Origin: Theobroma cacao
Lineage: Eukaryota > Streptophyta > Magnoliopsida > Malvales > Malvaceae
Assembly (NCBI RefSeq): GCF_000208745.1
Contig: NC_030855.1
Span: 1,799,664 to 1,863,663, forward strand
DNA: 64,000 nucleotides
Direction: 5' to 3'
Position 1 is the stretch's first letter, and each line of letters starts with the position of its first letter. The notes under the pieces are model-generated. The model saw only the letters and a list, made by a program, of their open reading frames with translations. It had not been told where the DNA came from and did no database searches. Positions 41,100 to 51,500 of the stretch are shown in pieces. A program made the translations under genes and the position numbers.

Positions 41100-41590
41100 T
41101 TATTATTATTTTTTTAAAGAGTACTTAAATAAATTATCACGTTTATAAGTTTTTTAAAATTTACGTACTAGTTTGATATGAGATCGAAACACTTCGTTTA
41201 TTATTTCTTTTGAAGACTTGGCACTGTTTTCATTGTTGTCGGTTATCTTGCTTACCTTTTTTAGATGTGCAATATCTACAGTTATAAATTTATCTAAATC
41301 TCTTTATCTAATTGATCCGGAATTGAAACATTCTATTTATTTTCTTTAAAATGCATGACGTAGCCTTTATGGTAAGCTTTCAAGTTGGTAATTAATTAAC
41401 AAATCACTTTTCATTTCTCATATGATCTCTTATTAGCTAGGAGAAATCACTATTGTTTTCAATGTGCCGCCCAGTCATACGACTTTCAGTCATTCACGAA
41501 ATGCTGTTCAAACCCTTTAACCGAAGCAATTATACAGTGTACCTACATATTCAACTCGCAAAGAACAAGCTGCTTATTACTTACCCATGA

Positions 41591-42417
41591 ATAAACAAAA
41601 GGTGCTTATAAAGCCAAGCCTAATCAACTTTGGTTTCAATCTTTTGCTAAACTTGGGCTTCTTTAATATATACATAAATTAAGATTATTTACATTCTATG
41701 TTATAATTTTTTGTCTCTTTGGAGGGTTGACTTTAACAATTCATCCAATTAACAAGTAATTTTTTTTTGTTTAATATTGAGAAATATCAAGTTCTTTTTA
41801 TTACTCTTCTGTCATTTGTCCCATCAATAAACTTAATAGCCTGTGGTATTGAGTTTATTGGCATTATTATATGAGTAGAAATGTGGAATACACAAATGAA
41901 ATGCTGTCTAGTGCCTTAGACTTAATCGTTATCCAAGATTCCATTGATATTTTATAAGTGAATATCTTGCATTACCAGATCTAATAAAGATTAAATTATT
42001 TTATAATTAAGTGAGAGTAAAATTTAAGGAATGATTTTAGAGTATTTATTATCAAATTTGATAATAATAATAACAATTTTTAATATAAATTTTTAATATT
42101 TTTTATTTATAAATTTTTTATTATTAACATAAAATTTATTAAAATTTCTAAATTGTTCTAAGTTTTGATTTAGTTTTTATAAATTAATTTTGATTTAGTA
42201 ATATAATATTTATATGTAATTGATTTTAAATTTATTTTAATTAGGTATTTAACAATAATGACTATTTAATAAATAATTTAATATATTCGAGTATTGATAA
42301 CAATTTAAAATTTTAATAAAATATTTAAAAAATTAGAATATCTTATCATGAAATAAAATTGACTTTAAAATACTTAAAAAATGAATATTCCAAATGTTAA
42401 CATTAATTCTTAATATT
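41591..42417. mobile_element. Insertion interrupting array unit 1
   Basis: These roughly 830 bases are absent from units 2-4 at the same point (between TTACTTACCCAT and TGAGTTTTTGAAGCCC). They are AT-rich with no open frame. I found no terminal repeats, so the element type is unknown; a duplication unique to units 2-4 by deletion is the alternative. Confidence 0.45.
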
Positions 42418-42530
42418 TTATGAGTTTTTGAAGCCCTTGAAAGCCAGTCCAATCCCATCTTCAAAAATTACCCAAGTGGAGAGAGAGACATCAGCCACTT
42501 TGTTTTACTTTGATACAATTATTATAGGGA

Positions 42531-42553
42531 CTATATATATATAGATATAAACA
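42531..42553 (+). promoter_or_regulatory. Core-promoter-like element of array unit 1
   Basis: CTATATATATATAGATATAA is followed about 25 bases later by CTGACACCGTCAGCTCCC. It is preceded by a GA-run and by TTTGATACAATTATTA. The TATA box and pyrimidine-rich start context are at usual plant spacing. Confidence 0.5.
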
Positions 42554-43300
42554 CAGCTGGCCTGTGGTCTCTGACACCGTCAGCTCCCATTCACTTCAAA
42601 TTCAATCCAATGCTGACAGCCATGGCACCATCTTACCAACAAAATGGTTAGAGAAGTCGAAACTTGAAAATGAAAGGAATAAAGATATCGTCTTTTGATG
42701 ACAACCGACCACATATTTATTTGTGGTCTGCATGCACCTGAATCCATCCATAAACAAGTATTACTGATCATAAACTATGTATAGATAAACATATATAAGC
42801 ATAGTGTCTTATTGGCATTGCATAAAAATTAATGATAAATGAGCTAGGGTCAAGTCCCAAACTCCCACCCACTAATCGTTCATAAAAGCCAACCCTAATC
42901 ACATGTTACGATGACGAATTGATTATTCATTATGTGTTTGCTTTTGTCATCAAGTCATAAACCTTAATTAATGATGTTTTTCTTGTTTCAGTCACTTTTT
43001 TCTTCCTATTGTCTCAGATTAGCTTGAAGAACTCACTATTGTTTTTAATGTACCGACTAGTCATGACTTTCACGAAATGCTGTTCCAACTCTTCAAACCA
43101 AAACAATTATATAATCTACATACATTCAACTTGCTAGAGAGTAAGCTGCTTATTACTTATCCATATATATTCTATGAGTTTCGAAACCCCTTGAAAAGCA
43201 GTCCCATCCCATCTTCAGTGATTACACAAGTGGAGAGACAGAGACAGAGAGAGAGAGGCATCAGCCATTTTGTATTTGCTTTGATATAATTATTACAGGG

Positions 43301-43314
43301 AGTATATATAAAAA
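43301..43314 (+). promoter_or_regulatory. Core-promoter-like element of array unit 2
   Basis: AGTATATATAAAAA is a good plant TATA box. It lies in the same position as in the other units, 30 bases before CCGTCAGCTCCCATTCACTTC-like leader sequence. Confidence 0.55.
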
Positions 43315-43393
43315 CAGGTAGCCTGTGGTTTCTGAAACCGTCAGCTCCCATTCACTTCAAATTTAATCCAATGCTTGCCAGCCACGGCACCAT

Positions 43394-43413
43394 CTTACCA
43401 ACAAATTGGTAAG
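43394..43413 (+). other. Hairpin enclosing a splice-donor-like site, unit 2
   Basis: CTTACCAA-CAAA-TTGGTAAG is a perfect 8-base-pair stem with a 4-base loop. The 3' arm contains the donor consensus G|GTAAG. A 13-codon frame (ATG at 43371) ends inside the stem. Confidence 0.55.
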
Positions 43414-44446
43414 AGAACTTGAAACTTGAAAATGAAAGGAATAAAGGATATCGTCTTTTGACAACCGACCACATATTTATTTATGGTCTGTGTGCACCTA
43501 AATCCATCCATAAACAAGTATTGCTTATCATAAACTATGTATAGATAAGCATAAGCATAGTGTCTTATTGGCATTACATAAAAATTAATGATAAATGAGC
43601 TAGGGTCAAGTCCCAAACTCCCATCCATAATCTTCCATAAAATCCAGCCCTAACCACATATTACAAAGACGAATTTATTATTTATCATACTTTTACTTGT
43701 GTCATGAAATCATTACTTCTTTATCAAAAAGTTAATTTAATGGAGTATGTCGTGATTAAGTTTTTCAAAATTTCTTTATTTGTTTGATATGTAATTGAAA
43801 TATTTTATTTATTTTGTTTGAACCCTTTAATGTAATACTCTTCTTTACCTAATTTGAGTTATGCATTAATTTGTAGCCGTTAACACCTCACTTATCTTCT
43901 TCTTAAGATGTTTGATGTGAGTTGGATATATTTTTATCTTATTTTGTCACAAAATATTATATTTTTTTAAAAAATTAACATGATGAGATGTGTAGCATTT
44001 ATGTTATAACTTTTCTCTAATGTAAGATTGAAACAACTTGCTTATTACTTTTAAAGCGTTTGATGCAACGCTTGTACGATTATTTAAGAAACCTTCACAG
44101 CAAGCTTTCGGGTTGGACATTAAGTAATGATGTTTTCCTTGTTTCAGTCACTTTTTTCTTCCTATTGTCTCAGATTAGCTTGAAGAACTCACTACTGTTT
44201 TTTAATGTACAGCCCAGTCACGACTTTCACGAAATGCTGTTCAACTCTTCAAACCAAAGCAATTATAGAATCTACTTATATATTCAACTTGCTAAGGAGA
44301 AGCTGCTTATTACTTGTCCATATATGCTCTATGAGCTTTCGAAACCCTTGAAAAGCAGTCCCATCCCATCTTCGGAGAGTACCCAAGTGGAGAGAGAGAG
44401 AAGCATCAGCCATTTTTGTATTTGCTTTGATATAATTATTACGGGG

Positions 44447-44460
44447 AGTATATATAAAAA
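44447..44460 (+). promoter_or_regulatory. Core-promoter-like element of array unit 3
   Basis: AGTATATATAAAAA is identical to the unit 2 box and is followed by CTGACACCGTCAGCTCCC. Confidence 0.55.
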
Positions 44461-44539
44461 CAGGTAGCCTGCGGTTTCTGACACCGTCAGCTCCCATTCA
44501 CTTCAAATTTAATCCAATGCTTGCCAGCCACGGCACCAT

Positions 44540-44559
44540 CTTACCAACAAATTGGTAAG
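44540..44559 (+). other. Hairpin enclosing a splice-donor-like site, unit 3
   Basis: This has the same perfect stem as unit 2. The 13-codon frame starts at 44517. Units 1 and 4 have partly mismatched versions (CTTACCAAC..ATGGTTAG and CTTAACAAC..ATGGTAAG). Confidence 0.55.
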
Positions 44560-44800
44560 AGAACTTGAAACTTGAAAACTAAAGGAATAAAGGGTTGCTG
44601 CTTTGGACAACCTAACATATGTTACCTGTGGTCATCGTAATAAACTATATGTATATCTAAATATAAGCATAGTGTCTTATCGGCAATAGATTAAAATAAA
44701 CGACAGATGAGCAACCAAAAGAAAAGGTCAAGTCCCAAACTCTCCCAGCCACTGATCTTCCATAAAACCGAACCCTAACCACAGATCTTAGTGGGAAACT

Positions 44801-46045
44801 AATTATTTGTCATCTGGTTGCTTATGTCACGAAATCGCTGCACTTTCGTCAAAAGGTTATACTGATGGGATATATAGTGTTACATATTGTTAAACATGTG
44901 ATGGAAATATTTTATTTATCTTTTTGAAACATTTGATGCGATTTTTTTTATTTAATTTGGATTGTGTTTTGTTGCTGTCAATCACCTTATTTGTCTTTTT
45001 CTAAAGGTGCCTGACGTGAATTGAATATGCTCTAATAACATTTTGTCATGAACATTATTTTTTTTTTAATGTTAAATTTGATGAGATGTATCGCATTTAC
45101 ATTTATAAACTTTTTAACATCTCTCTATTATAAAATTGAATCATTTTGCTTACTCTTTCTAAAACATTTGATATGATATTTAACGATTATTTAAAAAATT
45201 AAAAAAATTTTACTCAAATACTATTTTATCATAAAGCATTATTCTTTTTTTTTAAAAGTTAACCGAAGATATATATAACATTCAGGCTTATAAATTTTGG
45301 AAGCAAGCATTCAGGTTGGTAATTAAATAACGATGCTGTTCTTGTTCCAGTCACTTTTTTTTTTCTCTCTATTTTCTCAGACTAGCTTGGAGAACTCACT
45401 ACTGCTTTCAATATGCCACCAAGTCATGACTTCCACGAAATGCTGTTCAACCCTTGAAACCAAAGCTATTGTATGATCTAAATATATTCAACGCGCTAAA
45501 GGATGAGCTGCTCATTACTTATTCATAAATATTCTATGAGTTTCGAAACCCCTTGAAAAGCAGTCCCATCCCATCTTCAGTGATTACCCAAGTGGAGAGA
45601 GAGAGAGAGAGAGGCATCAGCCATTTTTGTATTTGCTTTGATATAATTATTACAGGAAGTATACATAAAAACGGGTAGCCTGTGGTTTCTGACACCGTCA
45701 GCTCCCATTCAATTCAAATTTAATCCAATGCTGCTGCCAGCCATGGCACCATCTTAACAACAAAATGGTAAGAGAACTTGAAACTCTAAAATTTTAAAGG
45801 AATTAATAAAAGGGTTGCTGCTTTTCAAAACCGACCACATGTCACTTTGGGTCTGTGCTCCTAAATCCAGTCATAAACAAGTATTCATTACCATAAACTA
45901 TGTATGTACATATAAATACAAGCATAGTTTTTTTTTTGAAAATATAAATACAAGCATAGTGTCTTATTGGCATTGGATAAAACATAATGACAAACTCTCC
46001 CAGTCACTAATCTTTCCATAAAACCAAACCCTGACTACTGATCTG
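44801..46045 (+). repeat. Tandem array unit 4
   Basis: The lead-in aligns with that of unit 3 (GGTTGGTAATTAAATAACGATG) and the core is 45330-46045. It carries a small internal duplication of ATAAATACAAGCATAGT near 45912-45960. It ends in CATAAAACCAAACCCTGAC. Confidence 0.88.
45659..45671 (+). promoter_or_regulatory. Core-promoter-like element of array unit 4
   Basis: The box here is AGTATACATAAAAA, one change from units 2 and 3. The CTGACACCGTCAG leader is intact. Confidence 0.5.
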
Positions 46046-48578
46046 AGTGGGAACCCCACTAAGGAGATGTAGCCAACCCCCAACCGTCAGAATAATTAAG
46101 CCAAGTCCAAACCAGAAATTTAACACTAATATAATTAACAATAAAGGGATGGAGTGAGCCCATGGATTCACGTTCATCATCATGCCACTTGCATTGCATT
46201 GCATGTCACTGCCACCACACTTTGACATAGTGTTTTATGACTATAGCTGATACTGACGTTGGTGATCATCATAATTTTCCAAATGGTTGTAACTCAACTT
46301 TTGAGCTATGTCCAATTGTTAGGGTTTGAATTGGAAAGTTAGACCACTCCTTAGAATGAAATTAATTCATTGCTTTGTTTATATATTAGTTGATAACATA
46401 AGACACATAGAACACTAAAAATGTCAACAGATAAAGTACAATTTATTTTTTTACTTTAAATCTTATAAATACTCAATTAAATTATAATTGGACGAGATAT
46501 GTCCACTGATTTGCTTAAAAACCCCACGACACCTGCAGTCCCAACCACTTTTAAAAGTTTCATGAACAAAACTTTCTAAGCCATTCCATTTTCTTTTTTG
46601 ATGTTGGACATTAGAGAAACCAAACAAAGTAATCCCATTGGTAGGGATTTTGAAAGCAAAAAAGATTGTATTAATGAATTACATGGAGGGGAAAAAAGGG
46701 TTGGGCCTTTTTCTCCTATCTGTCACTTTAATCTCAATGTCAGTCTTGGTTTTCCCCTCTGACCTGTAAGGCTCAGATTGTCCTTTTCAAAAGTTCAATC
46801 ACATCTTGAGGGTTCTGGTTTCGTCCTTTAATTGGGAGGAAGAGATTGGATTGGCATTACGTGGCTGCAGGGCAATTTGCCTGGCAAAAGGACAGTCTGA
46901 AGCTTGTGGAAAAGGTTCCAGCTAAAGCAAGTTTCTTTGGCAACTGGAGCAAAAGGAAACTGCTTACTTGTAGAAACTTCAGTATGTGTGTGTGTGGATT
47001 AAGAGAAGAAAACATGTGTACCATATTCAACTTCTCAATGATTCCCAATAATTAAAAATTAAAGAAAAATTATATAAAAAAGGTAAATTTCACTAATATT
47101 TGTTATGATTTTAACTTTTTGTATGATATTATGTATTTTTTTTTCAACTATTGCTCTGTGGATTTTTTTTTCTCAATTAGGACTCTGCCAATATTTTTTA
47201 TGCTCACGAGATTATGCTATTAATTTTACTTAATAAAATTATAAAAATTTCTTTAAATATGAACAAGTAAGTTAATTTTGAATTGAAGGTACTTTGATAA
47301 TTTTATTAGCTAAATTAGTAGTTTAACTTTTGTGACAACAGAAGTGACCCATAAGATACTAATTAGGAAAAAAAAAAATCTATAAGGCCCTAATTAAGAA
47401 AAAAAATCACAAAGCATCATCTGAAATAAAAACCAAGATTTATGATAAGTTGCAAAGTAATTTATTTAATTCTTATATGGGTCCAAAAAAAATGAAAAAA
47501 AAATGAACAAGTAAAATCACAATAAAAAAGTTTTATAGGTTACAAAATTATCATCTATTACATATTTCTCAACATAAACTTACTATAGATTTTCACGATA
47601 TTATTAAAGTTTTTCTATATATGATGAACTTATAATATGTAAATTATAATAAAAAATATTATTTTGTGTCAACGAAAAACATCCGATTTAATCACGTTTT
47701 CAATACAAACTTTCGATTTTGATAAGTTCTTAAACAACAATAGCAAAACGTTCGATGCAGATGAACTTATAATTATCCAAAATAACAAGAAAGACGTGAT
47801 TTTATGCGAAATAAAAACATGTACAACAGATTTTCACCGGTAATAAGTGACACTTTTTTTTTGTGTTCTTATCCCCATATATAACATGGTACAATTTTTT
47901 TAATGTGATCGGCTTTGCTATACTTCTGATGATTAATGTAAGTAGTATAAAATATTAAACTATGAATAAAAGTTTAAATCCAAAACGACAACCGTATTTG
48001 AGCTGTTTAGCAGCCGCCACCTTGCCCGCCTCTCGTTCTTGTCTCCTCTCGTCTCGTCGCCATCCTCCACAAATCATAACCTTAAAAACCAATTGCGCTA
48101 ACACCTCGCTTTGTTCTGATAGCAAGTGCGCTAGTCACCCATTTTTTCGATTTCTTTGACTTTTATGGTAAACAAACAATTTATCGTCCTTTTTTGTCTT
48201 TATAAATCAGGCTCCCCAGTTTCTTGGCTTCTTTGTCTAAACCCCCCCATACCAGTTTCTCTTCCCACTTGTCGAAACAGTCGATCCAAAACTGTTTGGG
48301 AACTCGGAAAGTTGATGTGGAAATGACCCATCGGCCGTTTTCTCGGCGTCATTGAGAGAGAACAAAATTTTTTCAACCCCGTTTTTCTCGGTTTCTTCGT
48401 CTCAATCTCTAATAACAAATTCAAAATAAGCCTACGTTTACGGTTAGCCCTCCCTAACTTTATCATCGTTTACAAGTAATTTCTCTTGCTCTTGTCTGCT
48501 TTGCATCATGGATCGCTTAATTTTTGTGCTGTGATGTTCATTTGATGTAGGATACAGACAGATTGGGGGAAGCTGGGG
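46046..48578. other. Intergenic DNA and upstream region of the K+ channel gene
   Basis: I recognise no gene. Short open frames at 46846-47055 and 47962-48159 have no family features. The last 600 bases are less AT-rich and probably contain the 5' UTR. An acceptor-like TTTGATGTAG at 48542-48551, followed by GATACAGACAG, suggests a 5' UTR intron ending 27 bases before the ATG. Confidence 0.4.
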
Positions 48579-51500
48579 ATGGGGGAAATCAATGGCATAA
48601 GAGATGAGAGTCCTGCAAATGGGGAAGAGTACGACTACGAGGTGGAGGAGTTGAGAGATAGAATCCAGTCGTCAAGAGGAAGCAGGTTTGATCTCATAGC
48701 CAATGAGTTTGGTTTGGCCCCTGCTCGTGGTCGGAGAAAGTTCAGCCGTCGAACTGTAATCGACGGAATCAAGGACCTTAGAGGCTTAGCCATTCATCCC
48801 GATAACAGGTCATTTTCCTTCCCCAAAATTCACTCACTGCCATTGCCATTATTATTATTATCATCTTTGAGTTTTCCTCTTCTCCTTTTTTGTCTTGAAC
48901 GATCGACCTCCATTAACGTTGGCCTAAGCTTAATCCAAACAAACCCCCGGACCCGTCCAGTTGATTTGAGTTTTAGAGGTAAGAGATGAGAAAAGCCGTC
49001 GTTCCCGCCATGCCTGACACGTGGCGGTAAATGATTTCTTTCAATCGCTGGCTTGTTCACAGGTGTCCTAGCTGTCATGGTCACTGCTTTTGACTTTGGA
49101 AAGTGACAGTAATCGGACGGCTGTAAACTTGTTTTGCTAGTTTGATTCGATGAGGTTGTCAACCTTACAAAATACACAAACCTAACGGGATTACGCCACG
49201 CGGTTTAGGTACAGTGTTTTGATCTTATATCAGCCAGGTAAAAGATCATAAAAGCTTTATAAGCTCGAATTCATCGGATTAGTTTTTAAAGAAAAAAGTA
49301 ATAATTTTGTGACAAAAATATCAATAAAGTTTGACTCAATTTAAATTCGATTTACATTAAATATCTTAAGAGAAAGAGATAAACCAAATGATCGATGATA
49401 TTAAGTGAAAAAAAATATCATATAAAATATTTAAAATAAGATGATCAATGATAACGAGAACATGTTGGATCGAAGTTTATAAGTAAATATGCTCTATGTC
49501 TTATAAATTAATTTTTTTAAAAGGAGATAAGGATGCTGTGACTGTGGGAGGTAGAGACAATGGCAGGTAGAGAGAATTTTTGAATTTGTCACGGTGGAGT
49601 GAAAGACAACCAATTACTCCGGACCACGGTTAGACTGTGACCCTAAAGAAAAGCCTTAAAATGTTTCTTGTTTTTGAAGAAGAAGTAATTACTTAATAAA
49701 TATTTTTAATATTTCAATTCCCAACCTTGATAAGTACTTATAAAACAATTTCCACATGAGCTGCTTGATGCTGGTGCTTACGTGACAGTCATATCACATG
49801 GCCATAGATATTCTTGTGCTAATCCAATTAATTTCTGGGCCTTGACATTTATTACTACTATTTTACTATTCTCTTCTAATCAACTCTCATATTTTATTTA
49901 TCATAACCAAATCGAAATTTATCCTTGTCCTTCTTGTTGGATTTTATAGATTTTCCATGTTTTTCACTATTGTAATAATATTTATTTTTAAAAAGTATTC
50001 GAATAGTTAAATTGTCGAATATGTTATATTTTTTTTTAAAAAAAATATGATAAACATGTGGAGACAAAATGGATCCCGAAAAGATTTTTTTTTACCATAA
50101 ATCTCATCTTGTCTATTTTAAAATTAAATATTCCCACAGTGGTAATAAAAGTTTAATTGCGGATAATGAATATAATGACGGAAAACTTAACTAGTATATT
50201 ATGTTCCTAACCCTGCTCATAGTAAGGATTAGTAAATTTCAAAATTTTCTTAAATGATTTCATATTTATGTTTTCTTCTACAGTAGAAGGGATTCCATCA
50301 TTAAGAAATAGGATGGATTTTGAATTTATAAATAAAAATCTTCATTTAACAGATTATCTTTGGATTGAAAATGTTAATCCGTCACAAATGATATCACTTT
50401 TTTTACTATTGTGAATTTTCTTAAATTACGAGAACATTATATAATTAAGTAGATAAAATTTAAATTTTACGAGATGAGGTGGATCTTATATTCATAAGTT
50501 AGAGTTTTCTCTACTTAACAAACAGGTTTTTGGACCATCGGGGATGAAAGGTCGGCCTTAAGTAATGGGCCGTTTACCTAGCAAATTAAAGGAGGGTATT
50601 TGTTTTGGGATTTTCATTTTGCTTTTACAGTTGATTTTTGCATGTGAAGTGAGAGAAAATATTAAAATCTAAACGCAGGTGGTATCGAGCGTGGACCAAG
50701 TTCATACTGATATGGGCATTGTACTCTTCCTTCTTTACTCCCATGGAGTTTGGGTTCTTCAGGGGATTGCCAGAAAATCTTTTTATATTAGACATCGCAG
50801 GACAAGTAGCTTTCCTTCTTGACATTGTTTTGCAGTTCTTTCTTGCATATAGAGACAGCCAGACCTACCGAATGATCTACAAGCGGACCTCCATAGCTAT
50901 TCGGTCAGTTCCTCTTTTCTTTTGTTTTTACTTTTACGTGGAAAATGGATGATGTTATATCTTTTCACAACTAAGCCATCAGCAAAAATTAGTAAACCGA
51001 GGATGAGTTCAGAAAATTGTTTTGATTAAACAAGTTGGTTTCTACTTGAATGGCTAAAATCAAGCTAATGGATCCCAATTCTTGTTTCACAGAGGGGTTA
51101 TCAATATTCTAGTACTAATGTGGTGGACTTTTTGCTCTATTGTATCTTAAGTATGTTTTTTCCATTTTCTGCATATCACTCTAATCTGCTACTCAGCCTT
51201 GTACTGCTTTTTTCTTCTCAATGGTGTCATTGCAGGTACTTGAAATCTAGTTTTGTCATTGATTTACTTGGTTGTCTGCCTTGGGATATTATCTACAAGG
51301 TATCGCCTTCTACCTCCACCCTCCACTTTATTTATTTATTTTTAATTACTTAATAACATCTCATTGACTAAAGAAGAAAATCTTTTCAGGCGGTTTCTGG
51401 TACTTGTGGGGGTCTTCCCTTTCTTTTTGTATGCGTGTTCTTTCCAAAATTTTGGCTGTGTAGATGCTACCAATAATTTTGTGCTTTTGTGCATATGTGT

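Larger units (their letters stand above)
41100..42925 (+). repeat. Tandem array unit 1 (interrupted)
   Basis: This is the first of four head-to-tail units. The core is split: 41437-41590 matches the start of the other cores (ACTATTG, CGAAATGCTGTTC, GCTGCTTATTACTTA) and 42418-42925 matches the rest. About 830 AT-rich bases interrupt it. The core ends in CATAAAAGCCAACCCTAA. The AT-rich lead-in before the core also aligns with those of units 3 and 4 (CAAGTTGGTAATTAATTAAC). Confidence 0.8.
42926..43665 (+). repeat. Tandem array unit 2
   Basis: The core is 42972-43665. It lacks most of the AT-rich lead-in seen in units 3 and 4. It is nearly identical to unit 3 through the leader segment and ends in CATAAAATCCAGCCCTAACC. 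Confidence 0.88.
43666..44800 (+). repeat. Tandem array unit 3
   Basis: A lead-in of about 450 AT-rich bases is followed by the core 44125-44800. The core runs from TGTTTTCCTTGTTTCAGTCAC to CATAAAACCGAACCCTAACC. It contains a GA-run, a TATA box, a conserved leader and a donor-like GGTAAG. Confidence 0.88.

Noticed and set aside
42570..45740. CAGCTCCCATTCACTTCAAA followed by AATCCAA in the array leader recalls the miR159/319 precursor arm or target.
   Set aside because: The match needs two internal gaps, and there is no long fold-back with the mature sequence on the other arm.
46860..46895. GCAGGGCAATTTGCCTGGCA resembles a miR399 complement or target mimic (CAGGGCAA...TTTGGCA).
   Set aside because: The central bases and two of the 3' Ts differ, the spacing is short by two bases, and no pairing hairpin arm is found nearby.
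46846..47055. 69-codon plus-strand frame between the array and the channel gene.
   Set aside because: It has no family features, no promoter context and no splice partners; a frame of this length is expected by chance in less AT-rich DNA.
47962..48159. 65-codon Ser/Cys-rich frame upstream of the channel gene.
   Set aside because: It most likely lies in promoter or 5' UTR sequence and matches no known peptide type.
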